Positions 48,634 through 58,494 of a DNA stretch of 64,000 nucleotides are shown here, in pieces. Source of the DNA: an uncultured Cellvibrio sp. (GTDB lineage Bacteria > Pseudomonadota > Gammaproteobacteria > Pseudomonadales > Cellvibrionaceae). Position 1 is the stretch's first letter. Each line of letters opens with the position of its first letter. The notes beneath the pieces were generated by a model, which saw only the letters and a program-made list of their open reading frames with translations, was not told the DNA's origin and made no database searches. The stretch spans positions 1 to 64,000 of the forward strand of contig CAMLML010000005.1 of the NCBI GenBank assembly GCA_946481095.1, given 5' to 3'. A program made the position numbers and the translations under genes.

Positions 48634-51600
48634 ATGATTCCAGCTGCACTGCAAACCCGTATTTCCGCGCTTCATCAGGCTATCCAACAATACATTCTGA
48701 TTTTGGATGGCGGCATGGGTACCATGATCCAAAGTTATAAATTAAAGGAAGCGGATTATCGCGGTGAGCGTTTTGCGGATTACCACATGGATATCGCCGG
48801 CAATAACGATTTGCTTTGTATCACCAAGCCGCAAGTGATTCGCGAAATCCAACGCGCTTATCTTGAAGCCGGTGCCGATATTCTCGAAACCAACACCTTT
48901 AACTCCACTCGCATTTCCATGGCCGATTACGACATGGAAGATCTGGTGCCCGAATTAAATTTCGCCGCCGCAAAACTTGCACGCGACTTGTGCGATGAAT
49001 TCACCGCGAATAATCCAAACAAACCCCGTTTTGTTGCCGGTGTACTTGGGCCAACCAGTCGCACCTGTTCGATTTCGCCGGATGTGAATGATCCCGCCAA
49101 ACGCAATGTGACTTTTGATCAACTGGTCGAAAATTATGTTGAAGCGACTGATGCATTAGTCAAAGGCGGTGCCGATATTATTTTGATCGAAACCATTTTC
49201 GATACGCTCAACGCCAAAGCTGCTGTATTTGCGGTGCAAAAATATTTTGATCAAGTCGGTTTCGAATTGCCGATTATGATTTCCGGCACTATTACCGATG
49301 CATCCGGCCGTACACTTTCCGGTCAAACCACTGAAGCTTTTTATAATTCACTCGCTCACGCGCGCCCACTCAGTATGGGTTTGAACTGTGCGTTGGGCGC
49401 AAAAGAATTGCGTCAATACGTGCAAGAAATGTCGCGTGTTGCCAGCTGTTTTGTCAGCGCTCACCCTAACGCGGGTTTGCCCAATGAATTTGGTGAATAC
49501 GATCAAACCGCGCAAGAAATGGTGGCGATTGTTGAAGAATTCGCAGCCAGCGGATTTTTAAATATTATCGGCGGCTGTTGCGGTACTACGCCTGCACACA
49601 TCAAAGCGCTGGCGGATGTAATGGGGAAATATCCTCCGCGCAAAATTCCTGACATAGAACCAGCATGTCGCTTGTCGGGACTCGAGCCTTTTAATATCAC
49701 CAAAGATTCTTTATTCGTTAACGTCGGCGAACGTTGTAACGTAACTGGCTCAGCCAAATTTAAAAAATTAATTGTTGAAGAAGATTACACCACCGCATTG
49801 GAAGTCGCTCTGGAACAAGTCGAAAACGGCGCACAGGTGATCGACATTAACATGGACGAAGGCATGCTGGATGCCGAAAAAGCCATGGTGCGTTTTTTAA
49901 ATTTAATTGCAGGTGAGCCAGAAATTGCCCGCGTGCCGATTATGGTGGACTCATCCAAGTGGGACGTGATTGAAGCCGGATTAAAATGCATTCAAGGAAA
50001 ACCCATTGTTAACTCCATTAGTTTGAAAGAAGGCGAAGAAGAATTTTTACACAAAGCCAAATTGTGTATGCGTTACGGCGCCGCTGTGGTGGTGATGGCG
50101 TTTGATGAAAAAGGCCAGGCCGATACCATGGCACGCAAACAAGAAATTTGTGAAAGATCCTATCGCACTTTGGTGGATAAATTACATTTCCCGCCGGAAG
50201 ATATTATTTTCGACCCGAATATTTTTGCGGTGGCTACTGGTATTGATGATCACAATAATTACGCGGTTGATTTTATCGAAGCCACGCGCTGGATTCGCAA
50301 CAACTTGCCACACGCGGGTGTAAGCGGTGGTGTGTCCAACGTGTCATTCTCCTTCCGTGGTAATAACCCGGTTCGCGAAGCCATTCACTCGGTATTTTTG
50401 TATCATGCGATTAAAGCCGGTATGAATATGGGGATTGTCAACGCGGGCCAACTCGCGGTCTATGACGATCTTCCCGCCGAATTAAAAGAAAAAGTCGAAG
50501 ACGTAATTTTAAATCGTCATTCAGGCAGCACTGAAGCGCTATTGGAGATTGCCGAAAAATATCGCGGCGATGGCAGCAGTGGCGAAAAGAAAGAAGATTT
50601 GGAATGGCGCTCATTGCCCATCGCCAAACGTATTGAATACGCTTTGGTAAAAGGTGTATCGACTTTTATTGAAGCTGATACTGAAGAAGCTCGACAATTT
50701 TACCCTCGCCCACTGGATGTAATCGAAGGCCCATTAATGGATGGCATGAATGTGGTAGGTGATTTATTCGGTGCAGGCAAAATGTTTTTGCCGCAAGTGG
50801 TGAAATCCGCGCGCGTAATGAAACAATCAGTCGCCTATTTACAACCTTACATCGAAGCCGAAAAAACCGAAGCCTCAAAACCCAATGGCAAAATTTTAAT
50901 GGCGACAGTAAAAGGCGACGTACACGATATTGGTAAAAATATTGTGGGCGTGGTATTGCAATGCAATAATTTTGAAGTGGTTGATCTGGGCGTGATGGTA
51001 CCTTGCGATAAAATCCTCGACACCGCCATAGAACAAAACTGCGACATCATCGGTCTTTCCGGTTTGATTACACCCTCATTGGATGAAATGGTATTTGTCG
51101 GTCGCGAAATGGAAAGGCGCGGCATCAACAAACCTTTGATGATTGGTGGCGCCACTACATCCAAAGCGCACACAGCGGTAAAAATTGATCCCGTATTTAA
51201 ACTCAATCAAGTCGTGTATGTACCTGATGCCTCACGCGCTGTGGGTGTTGCCAGCACCTTGTTATCCGATGAATTGCGCCCGAAATTTATTGCGGATTTG
51301 CAACAGGAATATGTTGAAGTACGCGAGCGCAATGCCAACCGCAAACCACGCGGCACGGTGCGCAGTTACCCGGAAGCTATTGCCAAAGGTTTAAAATTGG
51401 ATTGGGATAATTACACACCACCCAAACCCGCTTTCACCGGCATAAAAGTATTTGAAGATTATGATTTGAATAAGCTGGTGGATTTTATCGACTGGACGCC
51501 TTTCTTTATCAGCTGGGATCTCGCCGGAAAATATCCAAAAATTCTGCAAGATGAAATCGTCGGCGAAGCCGCAAGAAATTTGTGGGACGACGCGCAAACC

Positions 51601-52347
51601 ATGCTGCGCAAATTAATCGATGAAAAATTAATTCGTGCTAACGGCGTAATTGGTTTCTGGCCCGCTAACACAGTGGATCATGATGATATTGCGGTTTACA
51701 ACGCAGACGGAAAACAAATTTCAACTTTGCATCACATTCGCCAACAACATTTAAAACAAGGCAACGAAACCAAACCCCATTATTCACTCGCGGATTTTGT
51801 TGCACCCAAAGAAACCGGCAAACAAGATTATATCGGCGGCTTCGCGGTTACCGCGGGAATCGGCGCAGAAGAATTGGCAAAGGGATATCAAAACAAAGGC
51901 GACGATTACAACAGCATTATGGTGAAAGCCTTGGCCGATCGCCTGGCCGAAGCTTTCGCCGAACATTTGCATCAACGCGTCAGAAAAGAATTCTGGGGCT
52001 ATGACCGCGACGAAAATTTATCGAACGAAGATTTAATCAAAGAACAATACAAAGGCATACGCCCCGCCCCCGGCTACCCCGCCTGCCCGGATCACACCGA
52101 AAAAACCCAATTGTTCCAGTTATTAGACGCCGAAAAAAATACCGGCATCACCCTAACCGAACACTTCGCCATGCTGCCTACCGCCGCAGTCTCCGGCTGG
52201 TATTTCGCCCACCCCGAATCCGTTTATTTCAACACCGATAAAATCGAAAAGGATCAGGTAGAAAGTTTGGCAAAACGCAAAGGCATAAGCGTGCAAGAAG
52301 TTGAAAGATGGTTAAGTCCAGTGTTAGCGTACGAACCTGGCGCCTAA
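48634..52347 (+). CDS. metH: cobalamin-dependent methionine synthase
   Basis: MetH transfers a methyl group from methyltetrahydrofolate to homocysteine through cobalamin. All four modules are present in 1237 residues: homocysteine-binding barrel ([14 protein letters not shown] start; zinc Cys in [12 protein letters not shown]), pterin-binding barrel ([14 protein letters not shown]), cobalamin domain with [13 protein letters not shown] containing the axial His, and the C-terminal SAM-binding activation domain ([15 protein letters not shown]). The ATG has a GGTT site 5 bases ahead. Codon use grows more GC-rich towards the 3' end, which is normal here. Confidence 0.97.
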   Translation: MIPAALQTRISALHQAIQQYILILDGGMGTMIQSYKLKEADYRGERFADYHMDIAGNNDLLCITKPQVIREIQRAYLEAGADILETNTFNSTRISMADYDMEDLVPELNFAAAKLARDLCDEFTANNPNKPRFVAGVLGPTSRTCSISPDVNDPAKRNVTFDQLVENYVEATDALVKGGADIILIETIFDTLNAKAAVFAVQKYFDQVGFELPIMISGTITDASGRTLSGQTTEAFYNSLAHARPLSMGLNCALGAKELRQYVQEMSRVASCFVSAHPNAGLPNEFGEYDQTAQEMVAIVEEFAASGFLNIIGGCCGTTPAHIKALADVMGKYPPRKIPDIEPACRLSGLEPFNITKDSLFVNVGERCNVTGSAKFKKLIVEEDYTTALEVALEQVENGAQVIDINMDEGMLDAEKAMVRFLNLIAGEPEIARVPIMVDSSKWDVIEAGLKCIQGKPIVNSISLKEGEEEFLHKAKLCMRYGAAVVVMAFDEKGQADTMARKQEICERSYRTLVDKLHFPPEDIIFDPNIFAVATGIDDHNNYAVDFIEATRWIRNNLPHAGVSGGVSNVSFSFRGNNPVREAIHSVFLYHAIKAGMNMGIVNAGQLAVYDDLPAELKEKVEDVILNRHSGSTEALLEIAEKYRGDGSSGEKKEDLEWRSLPIAKRIEYALVKGVSTFIEADTEEARQFYPRPLDVIEGPLMDGMNVVGDLFGAGKMFLPQVVKSARVMKQSVAYLQPYIEAEKTEASKPNGKILMATVKGDVHDIGKNIVGVVLQCNNFEVVDLGVMVPCDKILDTAIEQNCDIIGLSGLITPSLDEMVFVGREMERRGINKPLMIGGATTSKAHTAVKIDPVFKLNQVVYVPDASRAVGVASTLLSDELRPKFIADLQQEYVEVRERNANRKPRGTVRSYPEAIAKGLKLDWDNYTPPKPAFTGIKVFEDYDLNKLVDFIDWTPFFISWDLAGKYPKILQDEIVGEAARNLWDDAQTMLRKLIDEKLIRANGVIGFWPANTVDHDDIAVYNADGKQISTLHHIRQQHLKQGNETKPHYSLADFVAPKETGKQDYIGGFAVTAGIGAEELAKGYQNKGDDYNSIMVKALADRLAEAFAEHLHQRVRKEFWGYDRDENLSNEDLIKEQYKGIRPAPGYPACPDHTEKTQLFQLLDAEKNTGITLTEHFAMLPTAAVSGWYFAHPESVYFNTDKIEKDQVESLAKRKGISVQEVERWLSPVLAYEPGA

Positions 52348-52465
52348 CGCGGGATCAATCCAATCCCGCCAATCGCACATCTTTCAATTTGATGTAATGA
52401 TTACCGATATTCGTAGCTTCGTATTCGAATAGAAATCGATTTTTTCGTCGGTCGCACGTATTATT

Positions 52466-52520
52466 TTTTTGGTTTTGATTTAAAGATGGTCATGTTGGGG
52501 TTTGCACCCCAACCTACGCC
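52466..52520. repeat. 55-bp direct repeat, left copy, with GTTGGGG/CCCCAAC hairpin
   Basis: Matches 54058-54112 at 51 of 55 positions by eye. The 3' part is the palindrome GTTGGGG (52494-52500), loop TTTGCA, CCCCAAC (52507-52513), then CTACGCC. A shared TTCGTATTCGAATA also precedes both copies (52418 and 54023). Confidence 0.88.
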
Positions 52521-52553
52521 CGAATTGCGCTATTGGTTAAATGGATGCGAATA

Positions 52554-53468
52554 ATGATTGAAGATTCTATCAAAAAAGAAGTGCTTTTTAGGTTAAAGCT
52601 CGCACAGGATATTTTAGAAGACTCAGATAAGCTTGGAGGACATGAGAGTTATCCTGATGATGACGAAGACGAATGGTGGAAACATCCAAGACATACCAGA
52701 GAATCATTATCAGTTTATTTATTGCTAACATGCTTTGATAAACTAGGCCAACCAGAAGAATTCTTAACTTTCAAAAACTGGCTGAGTAGCAAGCAGAAAC
52801 TCAATAAAGATGAAGTACAGGCGGCTCTGCAAAAAATACCTCCAAACTCAGATATTGTCGAATCTGCAAGAATACTATCTGAATACCATCAAAATATTTA
52901 TGGTGTTAAAAAAGCTTTTTATAAAGGTATAGACTTAATTCCTGAAAAGTTCAGAATAAATTTATTATCCAGCATAAATATTTGTACAAAACCAGACTTC
53001 GGCAAAACTCCACCAAATGTGTCTACACCTGGAGTAGAAATTACAGACAAAAGTACAATTGAAAAATTACGATACAAATATCTATATGAAAAAAGAAATA
53101 GGTTTACTCACGATCTTGAACAATATCATAGTTCATCATCACCATATCTGGCTGGCATGCCTGACCATGGACAAGCAGCATGGGTTGCCGAGATTCGAAA
53201 TTCAAAGCTAAATTATTGGGGCGTACATCAAGAGTATGAACCGCATGGCATAGTAGGGGCGTATTGTTATTCCATATCGAATTGGCCATTCGTGTTATTC
53301 GAAGCAATTTATGCAGCAATAGATATGCCCTTTGATAGAACAGATATAAATATTAAGTTTCAAGTAAAATTCAAAGATGAAGAAAAGGTGTATGCAATTG
53401 ATCTCCCACACAAAAAACTAAAAGACATTAAATTATTAGAAAAAGAATTCAAGGAAGGTAAACTCTAA
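52554..53468 (+). CDS. HEPN-like domain protein, function unknown
   Basis: The frame opens at 52533 with TTG; ATG codons follow at 52545 and 52554, and I use the latter (MIEDSIKKEVLFRLKLA) since no start has a clear ribosome site. The 304-residue protein is mostly helical without signal or membrane segments. At residues 181-186 it has RNRFTH inside LYEKRNRFTHDLE, the R(N)xxxH pattern of HEPN RNases and nucleotidyltransferase partners. The N-terminal acidic stretch (PDDDEDEW) and C-terminal beta part are not recognised. It is clearly more AT-rich than metH and stands between two direct repeats, so it may be horizontally acquired, perhaps a defence or stress RNase. Family unknown. Confidence 0.6.
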   Translation: MIEDSIKKEVLFRLKLAQDILEDSDKLGGHESYPDDDEDEWWKHPRHTRESLSVYLLLTCFDKLGQPEEFLTFKNWLSSKQKLNKDEVQAALQKIPPNSDIVESARILSEYHQNIYGVKKAFYKGIDLIPEKFRINLLSSINICTKPDFGKTPPNVSTPGVEITDKSTIEKLRYKYLYEKRNRFTHDLEQYHSSSSPYLAGMPDHGQAAWVAEIRNSKLNYWGVHQEYEPHGIVGAYCYSISNWPFVLFEAIYAAIDMPFDRTDINIKFQVKFKDEEKVYAIDLPHKKLKDIKLLEKEFKEGKL

Positions 53469-53529
53469 AGAGGCTAACAATATACGGTCGTATTTTTAGA
53501 ATGGATAAATTTCAAAAACCACAAACGCA

Positions 53530-53547
53530 GGTCTCGACCCGCCCTAC
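53530..53547. repeat. partial TGTAGG/CCTACA-type palindrome remnant
   Basis: GGTCTCGACCCGCCCTAC in the leader of the next gene shares the sequence of the hairpin at 54872-54893 (GGTCTTGACCCGCCCTAC), but its left arm has decayed. Confidence 0.5.
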
Positions 53548-53575
53548 ACTCACCACGAATCAAGAGAGAAAAATC

Positions 53576-53995
53576 ATGCAAAAAATCGCTTTCATATTTC
53601 TCCTACTAATCACCAACTTATGCTTCGCCAAAGAACCCTACACAGGCGCAGACTACTCCGGTGTTTACAACTGCACGGGTGAAGACAGTCACGAAGGGCC
53701 TTATACGGGTTTTGTCACACTCACATTGGTGCCCGAACAAAGCACGGGAATTTACGGTGCTTATGAATTCAAGCTCGATGTACCGGAATACGGAATCTAC
53801 CTTGGGCAAGCGGCATCAGAAAATGATGTAATGGGAATTAATTTTGCGCTGACCAATCCCGAACCCAAAGACTACGGCACCGGCATAGCACGATTCACCA
53901 AAAATAAAGACGGCAAATGGACATTCAAAAAATATTATTACGAAAAAGAATTCAAAGGCGGCAATTACGGAACAGAAGTTTGTACGCTGCAATAA
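53576..53995 (+). CDS. small secreted protein, function unknown
   Basis: The ATG at 53576 has a GAGAG site and opens a clear signal peptide (MQKIAFIFLLLITNLCFA). The 121-residue mature protein begins KEPYTGADYSGVYNCTGEDSHEG, contains two cysteines (one near the start, one in the last five residues, TEVCTLQ) and is rich in Tyr, Gly and beta-strand patterns, much like a lipocalin-sized beta protein. No family is recognised. The frame is open 25 codons upstream but the signal peptide fixes the start. It lies between HEPN-like and MOSC genes, inside the direct-repeat pair. Confidence 0.65.
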   Translation: MQKIAFIFLLLITNLCFAKEPYTGADYSGVYNCTGEDSHEGPYTGFVTLTLVPEQSTGIYGAYEFKLDVPEYGIYLGQAASENDVMGINFALTNPEPKDYGTGIARFTKNKDGKWTFKKYYYEKEFKGGNYGTEVCTLQ

Positions 53996-54020
53996 TGTAG
54001 GCTGGGGTGCAAACCCCAGC
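53996..54020. repeat. TGTAGG-type palindrome
   Basis: TGTAG followed by GCTGGGGT (54001-54008), loop GCAA and ACCCCAGC (54013-54020). It directly follows the stop of the secreted protein gene and could act as its terminator stem. Confidence 0.75.
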
Positions 54021-54057
54021 GTTTCGTATTCGAATACAGAATTCATTCATTTTTTAA

Positions 54058-54112
54058 TTTTTGGTTTTATTTCAAAGATGGTCATGTTGGGGTTTTCACC
54101 CCAACCTACGCC
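54058..54112. repeat. 55-bp direct repeat, right copy
   Basis: Second copy of the sequence at 52466-52520, 1592 bases away, differing at four positions. It includes the GTTGGGG/CCCCAAC hairpin with loop TTTTCA. Together the copies bracket the HEPN-like and the secreted protein genes. Confidence 0.88.
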
Positions 54113-54186
54113 AAATAACTTATTGCGGATGTTGTTTCAAGCTGATATCAAGGCTTGAATGTTTCGTTACCATCATCAAGGTCGCC

Positions 54187-54828
54187 ATGAAATTACTCTC
54201 TATTAATATCGCTCAGGAAGAAACCCTGGATACGCCAAACGGTTTAGTGCAAACCGGCATTATCAAGCGGCCTGTTGTCGGTAAGGTTCTAGTGAATGAA
54301 TTGGGGATTGTCGGTGATGCGATTGTGGATACCAAAGTGCATGGTGGGCTTGATCAGGCGCTTTATCTTTACAGCCAGGAAGACTATGACTGGTGGATGG
54401 AACGATTGGGTAGAACGTTATCACCCGGACTTTTTGGTGAAAATCTCACTCTGTCAAACTTCGGTGATAGACCTTTGCACATTGGCGACCGAATAGAAAT
54501 TGGCGAAGTCATTATCGAAATTTCTGCACCGCGCACACCCTGTTTTAAATTAGCGGCGCGAATGGGTGATGCGGGTTTTATTAAAGATTTTATTCAAGCA
54601 GGTCGCACAGGCGCTTATGCGCGCGTGATAAAACCTGGCGAAATAATGGCGGGGCAAGAAGCAAAGCTAATCAAAGTTTCAGCTGACCACCCTTCTGTAG
54701 TAGATGTATTTACTGCCTGTCACTCCAAAAATCCGGATATGTCAGTTGTCCAACGGGCACTGATGTCACCACTTGGGTTTTTTCACAAAAAAATTATTCA
54801 GGAAATTTTTGATAGGCGCGCAATTTGA
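54187..54828 (+). CDS. yiiM: MOSC domain protein (YiiM type)
   Basis: MOSC proteins of the YiiM group bind molybdenum cofactor and reduce N-hydroxylated compounds. The 213-residue protein has VDTKVHGGLDQALYLYSQEDYDWW and FGENLTLSN, the MOSC core, the cofactor Cys in SAPRTPCFKLAARMG, and a YiiM-type C-terminal 3-alpha domain. The ATG at 54187 is chosen because the family starts here; the open frame extends 42 codons upstream into the repeat. Such an enzyme needs cofactor from moaCDE. Confidence 0.88.
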   Translation: MKLLSINIAQEETLDTPNGLVQTGIIKRPVVGKVLVNELGIVGDAIVDTKVHGGLDQALYLYSQEDYDWWMERLGRTLSPGLFGENLTLSNFGDRPLHIGDRIEIGEVIIEISAPRTPCFKLAARMGDAGFIKDFIQAGRTGAYARVIKPGEIMAGQEAKLIKVSADHPSVVDVFTACHSKNPDMSVVQRALMSPLGFFHKKIIQEIFDRRAI

Positions 54829-54867
54829 AGTTATGAATTGATTGGTTTGGATCAATTTTCATGATTG

Positions 54868-54894
54868 CAATGGCGGGTCTTGACCCGCCCTACA
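54868..54894. repeat. CCTACA-type palindrome
   Basis: GGCGGGTC (54872-54879), TT, GACCCGCC (54882-54889), then CTACA. It sits between the convergent MOSC and GNAT genes and may terminate both. Confidence 0.75.
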
Positions 54895-55329
54895 TCAAGG
54901 TTTGTACCACATTTCTATGTGATCAATCCCTGCATCCAAAAACACTTCACCCTTTGTAACAAAACCCAAATATTCATAAAACTCTACACGGCTGGTTTGT
55001 GCGTGTAGATAAATTTTGTTTTCGGGGTTTTGTTGGTGGCACCAATCTAAAATGAATTGCATTAACTGCCGACCAATTTTTTGATTGCGATATTCTTTGA
55101 GCACGGCAACACGGCCTATATGGTAAAGATCCCCTTCTATTAATAAGCGTGCGCAAGCGACAGCCTGTTGCCGGGTGGTTTCAACCAAAAAGTGAATAGC
55201 AGTTTCATCTTTATCATCCCACTCGTCAGCAACATCCACATGCTGTTCTTCGATAAACACTATTCGACGGATTATGTACAAAGCTTGCTGGTCTTGTTCC
55301 CAGTTTGTTGATTTTATTTTTACATTCAT
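54895..55329 (-). CDS. GNAT family N-acetyltransferase
   Basis: The 144-residue protein is one GNAT domain of the ElaA/YjcF-like group: an N-terminal FIEEQHVDVADEWDDKDETAIHFLV segment, acetyl-CoA-binding GRVAVLKEYRNQKIGRQLMQFIL (the R/QxxGxG/A loop as RNQKIG) and YLHAQTSRVEFYEYLGFV. The substrate is unknown. It is a single-gene unit converging on yiiM. Confidence 0.88.
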   Translation of the reverse strand: MNVKIKSTNWEQDQQALYIIRRIVFIEEQHVDVADEWDDKDETAIHFLVETTRQQAVACARLLIEGDLYHIGRVAVLKEYRNQKIGRQLMQFILDWCHQQNPENKIYLHAQTSRVEFYEYLGFVTKGEVFLDAGIDHIEMWYKP

Positions 55330-55504
55330 AAATGGTTCAGCCTGATAGTTGCTCTCCAGTTGATTTGCGTCATTCAGCCAGGAATCAGTTATCCATAACT
55401 AATATTAGTTTTACTTGAATCCAACTCAAGAAGCTTATCGTCTTAACTACTGTGCAACCGCTTTTTCCGTTCGAGCTGCTTTTATTAACCTTTGAGGTAG
55501 ACCT

Positions 55505-55855
55505 ATGAAAAAACTAATTGTGATTCTCGCTTGTATCGTTATGACTGCTTGTGTGTATACGCAAAATACTTATCAAAACGAAAGCAATAATATCGACAAA
55601 CAGAAGATGGTACAAATCGAAACAGGCAAAACTGACAAACAATGGATTATTGCTAACCTGGGAATGCCGGATAAAATCCAGTCAAATCAAGATGGCACAG
55701 AGATATATGAATACGTTAACGAGCGCAAAATGAAATCGGATAAAAGATTTATTTTTCTATTCTCGATTAACTCGGAAAAAGTTGTTGCCAAACGTATTCT
55801 TGGTATAACTTTTAAAAACGGTGTCGTTGATTCAGTCAATACACGGGATGAATAA
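55505..55855 (+). CDS. small lipoprotein, SmpA/BamE-like
   Basis: A lipoprotein signal ends VMTAC with Cys16, then a 100-residue mature domain. The arrangement GKTDKQWIIANLGMPDKI followed by YEYVNERKM and ITFKNGVVDSV is the SmpA/OmlA fold type, in which a helix-turn and three strands are used (BamE is the best-known member). It is too diverged to be BamE itself. A GAGGT ribosome site precedes the ATG. It is convergent with eptA. Confidence 0.68.
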   Translation: MKKLIVILACIVMTACVYTQNTYQNESNNIDKQKMVQIETGKTDKQWIIANLGMPDKIQSNQDGTEIYEYVNERKMKSDKRFIFLFSINSEKVVAKRILGITFKNGVVDSVNTRDE

Positions 55856-55891
55856 AATCTGTGCCCTTGGGTAACTACCCAAGGGCTACAA

Positions 55892-57550
55892 TCAATGACG
55901 ACAAGTCGCCAATATATCCAATTGGCTATTATAAATTTGACTCAATACATTCATAAATCCCATTAACGTATGGGACAAATTGTCCTGGGAAAATTCTCTT
56001 GATGACATATCAAGTAAACATTGTCGATTGATATTGTTATCACGCTCAAATCCAGGTGATAACCAAAATAAAAAAGGGATTTTTTTCTGCACATCCGGTG
56101 CTATCAAATAAGGCATACCATGTAAATAAAGGTGATTCTCACCTAAAGATTCACCATGATCAGAAAGATAAATCATTGCGGTATCGTAATCCGGACTCCT
56201 GAGTTTTAACCAATCAATAGTCGCCGCCAAAAACTGATCGGTATAGCGAATAGTATTATCAAAAGCATTAATAATTTCTTCACTGGAGCAATCTTGTAAC
56301 TCGTTGGTTTTACATACCGGCTTAAAAAATTCCTCTTGTTCGGGATAACGGTGATAATAATCCGGTCCATGACTACCCTTTTGATGCAATACAATTAACT
56401 TATGCCCGGATGAAGATTGCATCGTCATTAATTTTTTATCCAACTCAAATAATAATGCCTTATCAAAACACTCACGGTCGTTACACAATTCCGGTAATTT
56501 CCATTTTTGGATATTCTCATAAGCCAGACGGTCGCATGCACCTTTACAGCTGGAATTATTATCACGCCAAAAAACACCAATTCCGGCATGGCTCAATATA
56601 TCCAAAACAGATTCCTGGTGTTTGGCCTTTTCATTTGAATAACCTTTTCTTGTGAGCAAGGACATCATACAAGGTACTGATACAGCAGTTTCAGTACCAC
56701 ACGAAACAACCGATGAAAAATTAATAATATTTTCGTTAGCCATCAAAGGTGTAGTGGGTCGCGAATATCCGTTGATTGAAAAATGGTCTGCTCTGGCAGT
56801 CTCACCCACCACCAACACAACCAACAAAGGTTTGCGCAAACTATTACCCAGTGGTGATAAATGAGCGTCCTTGCCTAAAGGCTGAATGATAACTGGTGCG
56901 CTATTCTTTGAAAAATAACCGATGCTTGCGTATATAAAGTTGAGTGGATTTGCCATTTGGCGAACATTTTTATGCTCACGAAAAAAAGAAGAAAAACCGG
57001 CAGTATTCATTAACAATATGCTGAATATAATCAATACGCCAAGGGTGATGTAACGAACCCTAAGCCAGATTTCCGAACCAATACTTTTATAAACAATTGA
57101 CGTTCGCAAAATGAATAATGATGGAATGACACCCAGTAGAATAAATTCAATTAATAAGTTGACAGACAATAAACCGGATATTTCAGCCGTATCGGTTTCC
57201 ATCAGGTTTTGTACCATAGTCTGATGAATCAAAATTCCATAAGACAACATAAAATATTGAGCTATAGCTGCACAGATAAAGATCCCGATAAATATCACCC
57301 GAAATGCCCATGGGATAACCAATAACAAAAATAAAATAAAATTCAGGGTAAACAGAAAAACAGTCAATCCAATAATTAAAAACGAATTCTCAAAATTCCA
57401 ATGTTCAACCAAACCAATAGCGGCAGTAAAAAATGCTTTATTGTAGAAAATAACGGTTAACAACGAACAGAGTGCAGACAATCTTACAGATGACATTTCA
57501 AATTTGAAGTCAGGTACAGATAGTTGCGTCAATTTGGAAACCAATAACAT
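55892..57550 (-). CDS. eptA: lipid A phosphoethanolamine transferase EptA
   Basis: EptA adds phosphoethanolamine to lipid A phosphates and gives resistance to polymyxin and cationic peptides. The 552-residue protein has five N-terminal membrane segments and a periplasmic sulfatase-fold domain. Zinc and catalytic residues are visible: VVGETARADHFS, the nucleophile Thr in CGTETAVSVPCMMS, and SDHGESLGENHLYLHG. Multiple paired cysteines (SCKGACDR, CNDREC) fit the disulfides of this family. It follows a PAP2 gene by one base, and a PmrA box lies upstream of the pair. Confidence 0.93.
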   Translation of the reverse strand: MLLVSKLTQLSVPDFKFEMSSVRLSALCSLLTVIFYNKAFFTAAIGLVEHWNFENSFLIIGLTVFLFTLNFILFLLLVIPWAFRVIFIGIFICAAIAQYFMLSYGILIHQTMVQNLMETDTAEISGLLSVNLLIEFILLGVIPSLFILRTSIVYKSIGSEIWLRVRYITLGVLIIFSILLMNTAGFSSFFREHKNVRQMANPLNFIYASIGYFSKNSAPVIIQPLGKDAHLSPLGNSLRKPLLVVLVVGETARADHFSINGYSRPTTPLMANENIINFSSVVSCGTETAVSVPCMMSLLTRKGYSNEKAKHQESVLDILSHAGIGVFWRDNNSSCKGACDRLAYENIQKWKLPELCNDRECFDKALLFELDKKLMTMQSSSGHKLIVLHQKGSHGPDYYHRYPEQEEFFKPVCKTNELQDCSSEEIINAFDNTIRYTDQFLAATIDWLKLRSPDYDTAMIYLSDHGESLGENHLYLHGMPYLIAPDVQKKIPFLFWLSPGFERDNNINRQCLLDMSSREFSQDNLSHTLMGFMNVLSQIYNSQLDILATCRH

Positions 57551-57551
57551 A

Positions 57552-58301
57552 TCAACGCCCTGTTATGAATGGGTTAATTTTGGCATCAACAATCAACATT
57601 TTCCGATAAAGTAAAACAGCCGTTATCCCGCAAATAGTTAATGTCCAAATATCATCAGAAAGAAAATGTGCGCCACGTAATTGCTGGGCAAAACCAAATA
57701 CCAGTCCTGCAAATAAAGGAATAAACAGACCATACCAACGCCAATTACTTTTTAAATAACTTCCAACAAAAAACAGACAAATCCAGGAATAACCTGCACT
57801 GGAATGTCCAGCCGGAAAACATCCTGCACCGTTGGCCACCCATAGTTGGGAAATACGACTGAGATACTCCAATTGCCCACCGTAAATTGAAAATTCCCAA
57901 GGACAAGACAAGCGCAAGTAGTGTTTAAAAATGCCGACCAGACTTGTACTGATAAGCACAGATAAAAACAGATATAAAAAAATCTTTCGAAAATGTCGAA
58001 AATAGTTGAAAGCGAAGCTACCGAGGTAGAGGGATAAGACAAGTACTTCCATAAAAATGGAAACATTTCTCCCGCCATTGTGAATAACTTGTTGTAACCA
58101 ATAATTTTTTTGCAGCGCCCAGGAATGGCTGCCAGTCAGATAAATCAGATCTGCAAGTTTTCGATCAAAGCTGAAATATTCATTTACAAAGGAAAAAAAC
58201 AATGCAGCCAATATCCATACCCTGACGGCTCCAACATATTGATAGCCAGGCTTAACCATCGGAGAAACTTTGGATTGGTAACTCAGCCCTGATATTTCCA
58301 T
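57552..58301 (-). CDS. PAP2 family lipid phosphatase
   Basis: The 249-residue polytopic protein has the three PAP2 motifs in order: KHYLRLSCPW, PAGHSSAG and RGAHFLSDDIW with the catalytic His residues. It resembles LpxE/LpxT-type or acidPPc phosphatases acting on undecaprenyl or lipid A phosphates on the periplasmic side. Adjacent to eptA under a PmrA-like box, it could prepare or complement lipid A phosphate modification. ATG 58301 is used; a TTG six codons upstream is possible. Neither has a clear ribosome site. Confidence 0.85.
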   Translation of the reverse strand: MEISGLSYQSKVSPMVKPGYQYVGAVRVWILAALFFSFVNEYFSFDRKLADLIYLTGSHSWALQKNYWLQQVIHNGGRNVSIFMEVLVLSLYLGSFAFNYFRHFRKIFLYLFLSVLISTSLVGIFKHYLRLSCPWEFSIYGGQLEYLSRISQLWVANGAGCFPAGHSSAGYSWICLFFVGSYLKSNWRWYGLFIPLFAGLVFGFAQQLRGAHFLSDDIWTLTICGITAVLLYRKMLIVDAKINPFITGR

Positions 58302-58381
58302 AATCAACAAACCTGACAATTCGGATAAAAAATTAAAGCCAACAAGATATGAAATTCATGAACTAACGTTAAAATCCCTTT

Positions 58382-58398
58382 ATTAAGGGAAACTTAAG
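58382..58398 (-). promoter_or_regulatory. PmrA box toward PAP2-eptA
   Basis: On the minus strand: CTTAAG, TTTCC, CTTAAT. Two direct 6-mers with a 5-base spacer exactly fit the PmrA/BasR consensus YTTAAK-N5-YTTAAK. It is 81 bases ahead of the PAP2 start codon. Confidence 0.78.
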
Positions 58399-58433
58399 TG
58401 AATTTTTATCAGATGTTGATTTTTATGAAGAGC

Positions 58434-58450
58434 CTTAAGCTATTCTTAAG
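58434..58450 (+). promoter_or_regulatory. PmrA box toward thioredoxin-DUF4266-DUF3570
   Basis: CTTAAG, CTATT, CTTAAG: a perfect direct repeat with 5-base spacer, 44 bases before the thioredoxin-like start. An AT-rich stretch (58466-58476) in the expected minus-10 region follows. Confidence 0.8.
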
Positions 58451-58494
58451 TTAGGTTTGCTTTAGTAGTAATAAATAAACTGAGCAGAGGTTTT

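Noticed and set aside
52466..54112. Integron cassette with attC sites
   Set aside because: The hairpin order is GTTGGGG then CCCCAAC, the reverse of attC core order, the GTTRRRY form is not met, and there is no integrase in the window.
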